Assembly: GCF_039544305.1 (NCBI RefSeq)
Contig: NZ_BAABLK010000015.1
Span: 57,488 to 121,487, forward strand
Length of the DNA: 64,000 bases
Direction of reading: 5' to 3'
DNA from: Paeniglutamicibacter antarcticus_C
GTDB taxonomy: Bacteria; Actinomycetota; Actinomycetes; Actinomycetales; Micrococcaceae
Of this stretch, positions 41,885-50,567 are shown one piece after another. Below the pieces are notes generated by a model. The model saw nothing but the letters and a program-made list of their open reading frames with translations. It searched no databases and was not told the DNA's origin. Position numbers and translations under genes: made by a program. Numbering within the stretch: position 1 is the first letter of the stretch; each line of letters opens with the position of its first letter.

Positions 41885-42970
41885 TTACTTGTCCTTGTCT
41901 CCGCCAATGGCGTTCAGGCGGTCCTGCTCATCCATTTCGATGCAGGAGTTGATCAGCGGTTCCAGCTCGCCGTTCATCACGTGGTCAAGGTTGTAGGCCT
42001 TGTACCCGGTGCGGTGGTCCGCGATCCGGTTTTCCGGGTAGTTGTAGGTGCGGATGCGCTCGGAGCGGTCCATGGTGCGCACCTGGGACTTGCGGATGTC
42101 GGAGTTCTCCGCGTCGATGATTTCCTGCTGGTGGGCCAGCAGGCGTGAGCGCAGCACGCGCATGGCGGCCTCGCGGTTCTGGATCTGCGACTTCTCGTTC
42201 TGCATGGCCACCACGATGCCCGTGGGGATGTGGGTCAGGCGCACCGCGGAGTCGGTGGTGTTCACGGACTGCCCGCCCGGGCCCGAGGAACGGTACACGT
42301 CGACCTTGAGGTCGTTGGCGTGGATGTCCACTTCCTCTGGCTCATCGACCTCCGGCAGCACCAGCACGCCGGCCGCCGAGGTGTGGATGCGGCCCTGGGA
42401 CTCGGTGACGGGCACGCGCTGGACGCGGTGCACCCCGCCCTCGAACTTCAGGTGCGCGTAGACGCCCTGCGCCGGGTCGTTCGACTTGCCCTTGATGGCC
42501 ATCTGCGCGTCCTTGTAGCCGCCGAGGTCCGACTCGTTGAAGGAGAGCAACTCGGTCTTCCAACCCATGTGCTCCGCATAGCGGGTGTACATGCGCAACA
42601 GGTCCGCCGCGAACAGTGCCGCCTCGTCTCCGCCTTCCCCGCCCTTGACCTCGAGTATCACGTCGCGCGAGTCGTTGGGGTCGCGCGGGATCAGCAGGCG
42701 GGTGAGCTTCTCCTCCAGGATGGGCAGGGTCTTCTCGAGCTGGACGACTTCCTCGGCGAAGTCCGGGTCCTCGTCTGCCATCTCGCGGGCGGCCTCGAGG
42801 TCCTCGGAGGACTGCTTCCAGCGCTTGTGGGCCTCGACGATTCCGTTGAGCTCCGCCGAGCGGCGGCCAAGCTTGCGGGCCATCGCCTGGTCCTGGTAGA
42901 CGGCGGGATCAGAGAGACGGGCCTGGAGGGCGGCGTGCTCATCGAGCAGGACCTGTACGGACTCAAACAT
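41885..42970 (-). CDS. prfA: Peptide chain release factor 1
   Basis: Terminates translation at UAA/UAG. 361 residues from MFESVQVLLDEHAAL. It carries the RF1-type tripeptide PVT in HRVQRVPVTESQGRIH (RF2 has SPF) and the GGQ loop SSGPGGQSVNTTDSAVRL. The ATG at 42970 has GAAAGAAG upstream; the longer frame is unlikely. prmC follows directly. It lies 131 bases after rho; the rpmE gene usual at this place is absent. Confidence 0.96.
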   Translation of the reverse strand: MFESVQVLLDEHAALQARLSDPAVYQDQAMARKLGRRSAELNGIVEAHKRWKQSSEDLEAAREMADEDPDFAEEVVQLEKTLPILEEKLTRLLIPRDPNDSRDVILEVKGGEGGDEAALFAADLLRMYTRYAEHMGWKTELLSFNESDLGGYKDAQMAIKGKSNDPAQGVYAHLKFEGGVHRVQRVPVTESQGRIHTSAAGVLVLPEVDEPEEVDIHANDLKVDVYRSSGPGGQSVNTTDSAVRLTHIPTGIVVAMQNEKSQIQNREAAMRVLRSRLLAHQQEIIDAENSDIRKSQVRTMDRSERIRTYNYPENRIADHRTGYKAYNLDHVMNGELEPLINSCIEMDEQDRLNAIGGDKDK

Positions 42971-43042
42971 GCTTTCAACTTCTTTCACTACGACTGGTTC
43001 CCAGTGTAGGGAACGAAATGCATTGACGGGGTTAACGACCAA

Positions 43043-43091
43043 CGCCCAGTTTCACCGCGTACCGGATGACCGGGTGCGGTGAAACTGGGCG
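43043..43091 (-). terminator. Hairpin after rho
   Basis: A 16-bp perfect stem (43043-43058 with 43076-43091) and 17-base loop, 11 bases after the rho stop. No T-tract follows on the minus strand, so it may be a partial terminator or an RNA 3' end stabiliser. Confidence 0.6.
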
Positions 43092-43101
43092 TGAAACGCA
43101 G

Positions 43102-45429
43102 CTAGGCGTCGAGCTTGGAGGCCAGCGTGGTCTTGTTGATGACCATCAGGAACTCGGCATTCGAGGCGGTCTCACGGATCTTTCCGGTCAGAGTTTCCAG
43201 CGCCTGCTGGGTATCGAGCCCCGAGAGCACGCGACGCAGGCGCCACATGATCTTGATTTCCTCGGGGGAAACCAGCTTCTCTTCGCGGCGGGTGCCGGAT
43301 TCGTTGACATCGACCGCGGGGAAGATGCGCTTGTCGGCAAGTTTGCGGGACAGGCGCAGTTCCATGTTGCCGGTGCCCTTGAACTCCTCGAAGATGACTT
43401 CATCCATCTTGGAGCCGGTCTCTACCAGAGCGGTGGCAAGGATGGTCAGCGAGCCGCCGTTTTCGATGTTGCGGGCAGCACCGAAGAAGCGCTTGGGCGG
43501 GTACAGTGCCGAGGAATCGACACCGCCGGAGAGGATACGTCCCGAGGCCGGGGCCGCCAGGTTGTATGCGCGGCCCAGGCGGGTCATCGAGTCCAGCAGG
43601 ACCACGACGTCCATACCCATTTCCACCAGGCGCTTGGCGCGCTCGATGGCGAGCTCGGCGACGGTGGTGTGGTCATCTGCCGGGCGGTCGAAGGTCGAGG
43701 CAATGACCTCGCCCTTGACGGTGCGCTGCATGTCAGTGACTTCTTCGGGACGCTCGTCGACAAGAACCATCATGAGGTGGACCTCAGGGTTGTTGACGGT
43801 GATGGCGTTCGCGATCGACTGCAGGATCAGCGTCTTGCCGGCCTTGGGCGGGGAAACGATCAGGCCGCGCTGGCCCTTGCCGATCGGGGCAACCAAGTCG
43901 ATGACGCGGGGGCCGATGAGCTTCTGGTCGGTTTCCAGGCGCAGGCGTTCGGTCGGGTACAGCGGGACCAGCTTGGAGAAGTCAACGCGGTTGGTGTTCT
44001 CCTCGGCAGGCTTGCCGTTGATCGCGGTGAGCTTGACCAGCGCGTTGAACTTGGCACGCGAGCTGGCGTTCTCGTTCTCGCGCGGTGCACGGATGGCACC
44101 AACCACGGCGTCGCCCTTGCGCAGGTTGTACTTCTTGACCTGGTTCAGCGTGACGTACACGTCCGACGGGCCGGCGAGGTAGCCGGAGGTGCGGATGAAG
44201 GCGTAGTTGTCCAACACGTCCAGGATGCCCGCAACCGGCAGCAAAACGTCCGAATCGTTGAACTCGGTGTCATCGACATCGGGCTGGTTGCGGCCTCGGC
44301 GGTTGCTGCGGTTGCCGCGATCGTTCCGGTCATTGCGGTCGTTTCCGCGGTCATTGCGGTCGTTTCCGCGGTCATTGCGATCGTTTCCGCGCTCGTTGCG
44401 ATCGTTTCCGCGCTCATTGCGGTCGCGGTTGCGTTCACGGTTGCGCTCGTTGCGTTCACGGTTGCGCTCGCGGCGGTTGGTTGCCCTGTCCTCTGAACTC
44501 TCGTTGGACTTCGAGTCCTTCGAGCGATCACTGGACTTGGAGTCGTTGGACTTTACATCTTGCGACTTGGAGTCATGCGACTTCGACTCGCCGGACTTGT
44601 CCTCCGGGGATTCGGTGTTCTCACCGTGCTCGGAGTCGTTGTTGTTCTCGCGACGGTTGCGGTTGCGGTCCCTACGGTTGCGGTTGCGTTCGCTGCGGTC
44701 GTTGCGATCACCGCGGTCGTTACGGGATTCGTTGTTGTCCTGGTTCGAGTCCGATGACTCCTCCGATGCCTGCTCGGAAGCCGGTGCGGCTTCGGCAGGG
44801 GCTTCGGTGGAGGTCGTTCCGGTGGACTCGGCGCGGCGGTTGCGGGTATTGCGGCGAGTCGGACGCTCCGTGGCATCCTGCGACTCGGTGCCCTGGGCTG
44901 CGGCCGACTTCGTCTCCGGTGCGGTGGAATCGGCGGATTCGGTGGCTGGCTGCTCGGCGGCCCGGGCAGGCGCGCTCTCGGTCGCCGGGGACGCGGTTCC
45001 GCTGGAATCGGCGCGACGGCTACGGGTACGACGAACCGGGGGTGCGTCGGTCTTTGCCTCGGCGGCCGGGACCGCTTCGTTCTCGGAGTCAGCCTGGACA
45101 GGCTTCTTCGCCGCCTTTGCCGGTGCCTTGGCCTCGGTCTTTACCGGGGCTTTGGCTGCGGTCTTAGCAGACGCCTTGCCCTCGGTCTTTGCCGGGGCCT
45201 TGGCCTCGGACTTCGACTCTGCCTTTGCGTCACGGTCGGCTACCGAACCACCGCGTTGGTGGTTGGAGATCGCGGTGACAAGATCGTTTTTCCGCATCCG
45301 CGAACCGCCGGTGATACCCAGCTGGGACGCAAGCACCTGCAGTTGAGCAAGTTTCAGGCCGGCAAGTCCGCCGCCCTTGGATGCGCTGTCTTCTTCCACG
45401 CCTGCATTCAGGCTGGTGGTTTCGGTCAC
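43102..45429 (-). CDS. rho: Transcription termination factor Rho with a large basic/acidic insertion
   Basis: Hexameric RNA translocase that ends transcription. 775 residues against ~420 in E. coli. The N-terminal Rho_N helix-extension-helix is LAGLKLAQLQVLASQLGITG. Residues ~75-210 are Ala/Lys/Glu/Ser-rich, and ~210-370 are Arg/Asp/Asn-rich with heptad copies of GNDRNDR. The RNA-binding and ATPase core follows: YAFIRTSGYLAGPSDVYV, SPPKAGKTLILQSIA, VDERPEEVTDMQR. The GTG at 45429 has GAAGGAACC upstream. Similar insertions occur in Micrococcus luteus and mycobacterial Rho. Confidence 0.95.
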   Translation of the reverse strand: MTETTSLNAGVEEDSASKGGGLAGLKLAQLQVLASQLGITGGSRMRKNDLVTAISNHQRGGSVADRDAKAESKSEAKAPAKTEGKASAKTAAKAPVKTEAKAPAKAAKKPVQADSENEAVPAAEAKTDAPPVRRTRSRRADSSGTASPATESAPARAAEQPATESADSTAPETKSAAAQGTESQDATERPTRRNTRNRRAESTGTTSTEAPAEAAPASEQASEESSDSNQDNNESRNDRGDRNDRSERNRNRRDRNRNRRENNNDSEHGENTESPEDKSGESKSHDSKSQDVKSNDSKSSDRSKDSKSNESSEDRATNRRERNRERNERNRERNRDRNERGNDRNERGNDRNDRGNDRNDRGNDRNDRNDRGNRSNRRGRNQPDVDDTEFNDSDVLLPVAGILDVLDNYAFIRTSGYLAGPSDVYVTLNQVKKYNLRKGDAVVGAIRAPRENENASSRAKFNALVKLTAINGKPAEENTNRVDFSKLVPLYPTERLRLETDQKLIGPRVIDLVAPIGKGQRGLIVSPPKAGKTLILQSIANAITVNNPEVHLMMVLVDERPEEVTDMQRTVKGEVIASTFDRPADDHTTVAELAIERAKRLVEMGMDVVVLLDSMTRLGRAYNLAAPASGRILSGGVDSSALYPPKRFFGAARNIENGGSLTILATALVETGSKMDEVIFEEFKGTGNMELRLSRKLADKRIFPAVDVNESGTRREEKLVSPEEIKIMWRLRRVLSGLDTQQALETLTGKIRETASNAEFLMVINKTTLASKLDA
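44327..44431 (-). repeat. 21-base tandem repeats in rho
   Basis: Five imperfect 21-base units encoding the heptad GNDRNDR and variants (about residues 334-368 of Rho). Units 1 and 2 are identical; units 3-5 differ by a few bases. Copy number is likely to vary between strains. Confidence 0.85.
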
Positions 45430-45583
45430 GAAGGTTCCTTCCCCTCGTCGGGCGGATCGCATCAGAGAGATCCGCAACTTTTAACTGCCCCTTGTTACCG
45501 CGTCAGATGCGGAAAAAGGTTCGGCCATGCACCGCCGCGTGTCAGGCGGCCAGTGCGTCGGTCGATCGTGAGAAACACCAGGG

Positions 45584-45617
45584 GATTGAATCACCAACGG
45601 TGTTGGCGGGTTCAATC
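45584..45617 (-). promoter_or_regulatory. Structured rho leader
   Basis: Hairpin GATTGAA/TTCAATC with an inner CCAAC-GGT-GTTGG stem, inside the 342-base thrB-rho spacer. The spacer holds no gene I can support. Long rho leaders serve autoregulation in other bacteria, so that is a fair hypothesis here. Confidence 0.5.
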
Positions 45618-45771
45618 GGATGATGTGGGTGTGCCTGCTCGCCTAGCGAAAACGGTTTGTGGTGATCGAATTCCCAAAGATCCGCTCGCCGTGGCGAAGG
45701 AAGGAATTGATGGCTGCACTAAACGCAATGAAACATCCAATGAAATCCGGATGGTTCTTTTCAGGCGGGTG

Positions 45772-46707
45772 CTAGAGCAGTTCTACTCTAACACCCGTTG
45801 GCGGCACGGATTCAATCCGGACACGCCAAACGGGGTTCGGGTTCCTTGAGGCAAAGGCGGAAATCGCTTCGGAGGCCTCCTGCGCGCGGGATTCTCCGTC
45901 GCAAAGCACCAGCACCGTGGGGCCCGCACCGGAAATCACTGCCGCGTGGCCTTCGGCACGCAGCTGCGCAATGAGCAATGAGCTCTGCTCCATGGCCGGG
46001 GCGCGGAAGGACTGGTGCAAGAAGTCCTCCGTACCCACCAACAGTGACGCCGGATCATGCGCGAGCGCATGGATCAGCAACCCGACCCGTCCCCCGTTGG
46101 CCGCGGCCACTGCGTGCCCCACGGTGGCGGGCAGCAACCCGCGGGCAGTTGCCGTGGACAGCTCGATGTCGGGGATCGCGATGACCGGGACGATGTCCGG
46201 GTGCAGCACCCCTTGCACCGTGCCGTAGCCGGCGTCGGTGGTCCAAGAGAGCGTCAGCCCACCGTAAACGGCAGGGGCGACGTTGTCCGGGTGGCCCTCC
46301 CAGCGCGAAGCGTCCTGGAAGATCTCTTCGGTCCCGACTTGCGAGACGGCCGGCAGCAGTGCGTTGGCCATGGCCAACGCACTGACCATGGCCGCGGCGC
46401 TGGATCCCATCCCTCGGCCATGCGGGATGTTGTTGGTGGCCTCCAGGCGAAGGCCGCACGGCTCAAAGCCCAGTTCGGCCCAGCGCTCCAAGATGGTCTT
46501 GGCGATCAGGTGCGTCTCGTTAGTGGGCAGCGATTCGGCGCCCTCGCCGGTGACGATTACTTCAACCCCCGGCGCCGCCACGGTGTGAGCCACCAGGGTG
46601 TCGCACACCGAGAGCGCCAGGCCCAGCACGTCGAACCCGGGACCCAGGTTCGCGCTGGTGGCCGGCACGTGCACGGCAATGGACTGTCCAACTTGGATCT
46701 GTGCCAT
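45772..46707 (-). CDS. thrB: Homoserine kinase
   Basis: Phosphorylates homoserine on the way to threonine. 311 residues of the GHMP family. It starts MAQIQVGQSIAVHVPATSAN, has LGPGFDVLGLALS, the P-loop-like IPHGRGMGSSAAAMVSAL and the C-terminal AVISGAGPTVLVL. The ATG at 46707 is taken because the family begins here; the frame opens far upstream inside thrC. It follows thrC after 35 bases and is last in the argS-thrB run. Confidence 0.94.
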   Translation of the reverse strand: MAQIQVGQSIAVHVPATSANLGPGFDVLGLALSVCDTLVAHTVAAPGVEVIVTGEGAESLPTNETHLIAKTILERWAELGFEPCGLRLEATNNIPHGRGMGSSAAAMVSALAMANALLPAVSQVGTEEIFQDASRWEGHPDNVAPAVYGGLTLSWTTDAGYGTVQGVLHPDIVPVIAIPDIELSTATARGLLPATVGHAVAAANGGRVGLLIHALAHDPASLLVGTEDFLHQSFRAPAMEQSSLLIAQLRAEGHAAVISGAGPTVLVLCDGESRAQEASEAISAFASRNPNPVWRVRIESVPPTGVRVELL

Positions 46708-46742
46708 GAAGTGCTGGTTTCCCTTGCTTTGGTAATCCGGGA

Positions 46743-47843
46743 CTAGGCCAGGCCGAGGGCCGAGGCCACCGACACGACGTCGAACCCGACCTTGGTCGGG
46801 GTCACCGCGGTACCGTCCTCGGTCTTCAGCGCCCAGTCCGGGTCCTTCAGTCCGTGGCCGGTGACGGTGATGACGATCTTCTTGCCCGTCGGCACATTGC
46901 CCGCCGCGTGGTGCTTGATCAGTCCGGCAACGCCTGCGGCGGATCCTGGTTCCACGAAGACGCCCTCGCGGGCGGAGAGCCACCGATGGGCGTTCAAAAT
47001 TTCGGCATCCGTCACCGAATCGATGATTCCCCCGGAGTCATCGCGGGCTTCTTCGGCCTGCATCCACGAAGCCGGGTTGCCGATGCGGATGGCGGTGGCG
47101 ATGGTGTCCGGTTCGGTCACCGGGTGGCCCAGCACGATCGGTGCCGCTCCGGCTGCCTGGAAGCCCCACATGATCGGGGTCTTGGTGGACACCGGGGCCA
47201 GCACCTGGCCTCCCTGGTTGGTGTACTCCGAGGCGTACTCCTTGTAACCCTTCCAGTAGGCGGTGATGTTCCCCGCGTTGCCCACCGGCAGCACGTGGTA
47301 GTCGGGGGCGTCGCCCAAGGAGTCGACGACCTCGAAGGCTCCGGTCTTCTGGCCTTCGATGCGTGCCGGGTTCACCGAGTTCACCAGGAACACCGGGTAG
47401 TTTTCGCTGAGCTTGCGGGCGACCTCCAGGCAGTTGTCGAAGTTGCCGTCCACCTGCAGCAACTGTGCTCCGTGGGCGATCGCCTGGGAGAGCTTGCCCA
47501 TGGAGATCTTGCCGTCCGGAACCAGCACCGCACAGGTGAGTCCGGCCGAGGTAGCGTAGGCGGCGGCGGAGGCCGAGGTGTTTCCGGTGGAGGCGCACAC
47601 CACTGCCTTGGCCCCGGCTGCGACCGCTGCTGTCATGGCCATGGTCATCCCGCGGTCCTTGAAGGATCCTGTCGGGTTCATGCCTTCGACCTTGAGGTAG
47701 ACCTCGGAGCCGGTGAGTTCGCTCAGTGCCGGGGCGAACACCAACGGGGTGCCGCCCTCGCCCAGGGTGATGATCCGGGTGTTTTCATCGACGGGCAGGC
47801 GTTGGGCATATTCGCGGATGACTCCGCGCCACTGGTGGGCCAC
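46743..47843 (-). CDS. thrC: Threonine synthase
   Basis: A PLP enzyme converting O-phosphohomoserine to threonine. 366 residues. PLP lysine in NPTGSFKDRGMTMAMTAAV, phosphate/pyridine site VLPVGNAGNITAYWKGYKEY. It starts with GTG immediately after the hom stop (TAAGTG), so translation is probably coupled. Short class typical of actinobacteria. Confidence 0.95.
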   Translation of the reverse strand: MAHQWRGVIREYAQRLPVDENTRIITLGEGGTPLVFAPALSELTGSEVYLKVEGMNPTGSFKDRGMTMAMTAAVAAGAKAVVCASTGNTSASAAAYATSAGLTCAVLVPDGKISMGKLSQAIAHGAQLLQVDGNFDNCLEVARKLSENYPVFLVNSVNPARIEGQKTGAFEVVDSLGDAPDYHVLPVGNAGNITAYWKGYKEYASEYTNQGGQVLAPVSTKTPIMWGFQAAGAAPIVLGHPVTEPDTIATAIRIGNPASWMQAEEARDDSGGIIDSVTDAEILNAHRWLSAREGVFVEPGSAAGVAGLIKHHAAGNVPTGKKIVITVTGHGLKDPDWALKTEDGTAVTPTKVGFDVVSVASALGLA

Positions 47844-49130
47844 TTAGTTTCCTTCAACTCGCAAAACGGATGTTACTTCTTTGATGGCGGCCAGATCGGC
47901 GACGGCTGCCAAGGTGGCGGCAAGCGCCTTTTCGGTGGAACGGTGGGTGACTAGGAGCAGCTCAGCGGTGCCTGCGTTGGATTCCGGGTTCGAGTCCTGG
48001 CGCAGCGTCTCGATGGAAACCCCATTGCTGGCGAAGATCTGCGCAATCGATGCCAGCACGCCGGGCTCGTCGTTGACTTCCAGGCCGATCCAGTAGCTGG
48101 TGGTGATGTCACAGAAGTCCATGACCTTGACCGGCTGCTGCGCGGAGATCGCCGGCAGCGGGCCGCCGGAGGCCATGCGACGGGCCACCGCGACAGTGTC
48201 TCCCATGACGGCCGAGGCCGTGGGCGCTCCCCCTGCGCCGGCGCCGTAGAACATCAGTTCCCCGGCGTTCTCTGCCTCGACGAAGACGGCGTTGAAGGCA
48301 CCGTGGACGGCGGCAAGCGGGTGGGTGCGACGCAGCAACGTGGGGTGAACTCGCACCCCGATGCCCGCCTCGGACCGCTCGGCGATGGCCAGCAGCTTGA
48401 TGACCATGCCTGCGTCCTTGGCCGCAGCCACATCCGCGGCAGTGATCTTGGTGATGCCTTCGCAGTGCACGTCTTCGAAGGCGAAGTCGGTGTGGAAGGC
48501 CAACGAGGCGAGGATCGCGGCCTTGGACGCGGCGTCGTGTCCCCCGACGTCGGCCGTCGGGTCCGCCTCGGCGTAGCCAAGGTCCTGTGCTTCTTTGAGA
48601 ACGTCGTCGAACTGCGCGCCGGTGGAATCCATCGCGTCGAGGATGAAGTTGGTGGTGCCGTTGACGATGCCCATGACCTTGGTGATCTTGTCCCCGGAAA
48701 GCGAGTCCATGATCGGGCGCAGGATCGGGATGGCTCCGGCGACGGCAGCTTCATAGCGCAATTGTGCATTGTTTTCAAACGCCAAGGCGTTCAGCTCCCC
48801 GCCTTGGGCGGCGAGCAGTGCCTTGTTCCCGGTGATGACCGAGGCCCCGCGCGAAAGCGCCCGGCGGATCAAGGAACTTGCCGGTTCCATGCCGCCGAGC
48901 AGCTCGATGACGATGTCGGACTCATCGATCAGCGCCTCGGCGTCGGTGGTGAACAAATCGGCGGGAACCTCGACATCGCGCTTGGCACCGATGTTGCGCA
49001 CGGCGATGCCGGTCAGTTCAAGGGTGGCACCGGCCCGGTCGGCCAGCACCTCCGCGTCGGTAAGGAGGATGCGGGCCACTTGGGCTCCCACGTTGCCGCA
49101 GCCCAGCAGGGCCACCTTCAATGTCTTCAC
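47844..49130 (-). CDS. hom: Homoserine dehydrogenase
   Basis: Reduces aspartate semialdehyde to homoserine. 428 residues with a Rossmann motif VALLGCGNVGAQVARILL, the catalytic region GIVNGTTNFILDAM and ADPTADVGGHDAASKAAILA, and a C-terminal ACT domain (NDEPGVLASIAQIFASNGVS) that usually gives feedback inhibition by threonine. The start is a GTG at 49130, 7 bases after the lysA stop; GGGAG lies 12 bases upstream. It feeds thrC and thrB downstream. Confidence 0.95.
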   Translation of the reverse strand: MKTLKVALLGCGNVGAQVARILLTDAEVLADRAGATLELTGIAVRNIGAKRDVEVPADLFTTDAEALIDESDIVIELLGGMEPASSLIRRALSRGASVITGNKALLAAQGGELNALAFENNAQLRYEAAVAGAIPILRPIMDSLSGDKITKVMGIVNGTTNFILDAMDSTGAQFDDVLKEAQDLGYAEADPTADVGGHDAASKAAILASLAFHTDFAFEDVHCEGITKITAADVAAAKDAGMVIKLLAIAERSEAGIGVRVHPTLLRRTHPLAAVHGAFNAVFVEAENAGELMFYGAGAGGAPTASAVMGDTVAVARRMASGGPLPAISAQQPVKVMDFCDITTSYWIGLEVNDEPGVLASIAQIFASNGVSIETLRQDSNPESNAGTAELLLVTHRSTEKALAATLAAVADLAAIKEVTSVLRVEGN

Positions 49131-49137
49131 GTATGTA

Positions 49138-50559
49138 CTATGCTCCCAAGTCGCGGGCCAACAGATCGGCTTCGGTTTCCCTACGGATAATGGCGCGGGC
49201 GACGCCCTCGCGCACCGCCACCACGCCGGGTCGGCCCAAGTAGTTGTAGTTGCTGGACAATGCCCAGCAATACGCCCCGGTGCCGGGTACCGCCAGCAGG
49301 TCGCCGGCGGCGACATCCTCGGGCAGGTAAACGTCCCGTACGACTATGTCACCGGATTCACAGTGTTTGCCAACCACGCGGGAAACAATCGGTTCACTTT
49401 CCGTCACACGCGAGGCCAGCACCGCCGTGTAGTCCGCGTCGTAGAGCACCGGGCGGGCATTGTCGCTCATCCCGCCGTCCACCGAAACGTAGCGCCGTGG
49501 TTCCAGGGTGCCCTCGGGGGTTTCCACTTGGACGGATTTGCGCACCCCGGTCTCGTAGAGGGTGAAGGTCGAGGGCCCGGCGATCGCGCGTCCGGGTTCG
49601 ATGGAGATCCGCGGGATCCCGATGCCCAGTTCGGCGGCGGTGGCCTTCACCACGTAGGCCATGGCCGCGGCCAGTTCCGTCGGCTCGCGCGGGGTGTCGG
49701 CCTCGGTGTAGGCAATGCCGTAGCCTCCGCCCAAGTCGAGTTCGGGAAGTTCAACGCCGTGGACCGCCTTGATCCGGGCCAGGAAGCCCATCATCTTCTG
49801 TGCTGCCAGGGCAAAGCCCTCCGCCTCGAAGATCTGCGATCCGATGTGCGCATGCAGTCCCAGCAGGTTCAGTTCCGCGTTGCCCAACGCATAGGCGACA
49901 GCGGCCTCGGCCGGGGAATCTTCCTCGCCGACCGGGATCATCGAGAGGCCGAACTTCTGGTCCTCGTGCGCGGTGGCAATGAACTCGTGGGTGCTGGCGT
50001 GCACCCCGGGGGTCAGGCGCAGCATCACGTTGGCACGCTTGCCGGTGACCTTGGCGATCTGGGCAACGCGCTCGAGCTCGTCAAGGGAATCCACGACGAT
50101 GCGGCCGATTTCGGCTTCAAGCGCGGTGCGGATCTCGGTGACCGACTTGTTGTTCCCGTGCAGCGAGAGGTTGGCTGCCGGGACCCCCGCGACGCGGGCC
50201 ACCGCCATTTCCCCTCCGGAGCTAGTGTCCAGGCGCAAACCCTCGGCGGTGACCCAGCGGGCCACCTCGGTGCTCAGGAACGCCTTGCCGGCGTAGTAGA
50301 CATCGACCCCGCCGCACAGGTCCTTGAACGCTTCGTCGAAGGCGTGCTTGAAGCCTCGGGCGCGGGCACGGAAGTCGTCCTCGTCCAGCACGAACAGCGG
50401 GGTGCCGAATTCCTGTGCCAGCGTCGAAACCTCGATGCCCTGGACGGCAAGTTCACCGGATCCGGACCGGGCGACGCCGGCCGCCCATTGGATCGGGCGC
50501 AGTTCATTGACGTCGGCGGGGTATGAAAGCCAGGCCGGCGCGAGAGGTGAAATAGCCAA
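49138..50559 (-). CDS. lysA: Diaminopimelate decarboxylase
   Basis: A PLP enzyme making L-lysine from meso-diaminopimelate. 473 residues. PLP lysine in YYAGKAFLS, LHGNNKSVTEI, the glycine loop LDLGGGYGIAYTEAD and ISIEPGRAIAGPS, then the substrate Cys region CESGDIVVRDVYLPED. It starts with TTG at 50559 behind a strong AAGGAACC. It lies 8 bases after argS, the same argS-lysA pairing known in corynebacteria and mycobacteria. Confidence 0.95.
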   Translation of the reverse strand: MAISPLAPAWLSYPADVNELRPIQWAAGVARSGSGELAVQGIEVSTLAQEFGTPLFVLDEDDFRARARGFKHAFDEAFKDLCGGVDVYYAGKAFLSTEVARWVTAEGLRLDTSSGGEMAVARVAGVPAANLSLHGNNKSVTEIRTALEAEIGRIVVDSLDELERVAQIAKVTGKRANVMLRLTPGVHASTHEFIATAHEDQKFGLSMIPVGEEDSPAEAAVAYALGNAELNLLGLHAHIGSQIFEAEGFALAAQKMMGFLARIKAVHGVELPELDLGGGYGIAYTEADTPREPTELAAAMAYVVKATAAELGIGIPRISIEPGRAIAGPSTFTLYETGVRKSVQVETPEGTLEPRRYVSVDGGMSDNARPVLYDADYTAVLASRVTESEPIVSRVVGKHCESGDIVVRDVYLPEDVAAGDLLAVPGTGAYCWALSSNYNYLGRPGVVAVREGVARAIIRRETEADLLARDLGA

Positions 50560-50567
50560 GGGGTTCC

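Noticed and set aside
44327..44431. Regular repeats that could suggest a CRISPR array
   Set aside because: Units are contiguous 21-mers without spacers and lie in frame within rho.
43066..44496. A 476-residue plus-strand frame with Val/Ala-rich repeats
   Set aside because: Antisense of rho; the repeats are the reverse reading of the GNDRNDR heptads.
46743..49130. Threonine/lysine riboswitch or leader peptide before hom-thrC
   Set aside because: Gaps are 0-8 bases within argS-lysA-hom-thrC, leaving no room for a leader; none seen before argS.
48769..50526. A 585-residue plus-strand frame over lysA and hom
   Set aside because: Antisense shadow; lysA and hom carry all their family motifs.
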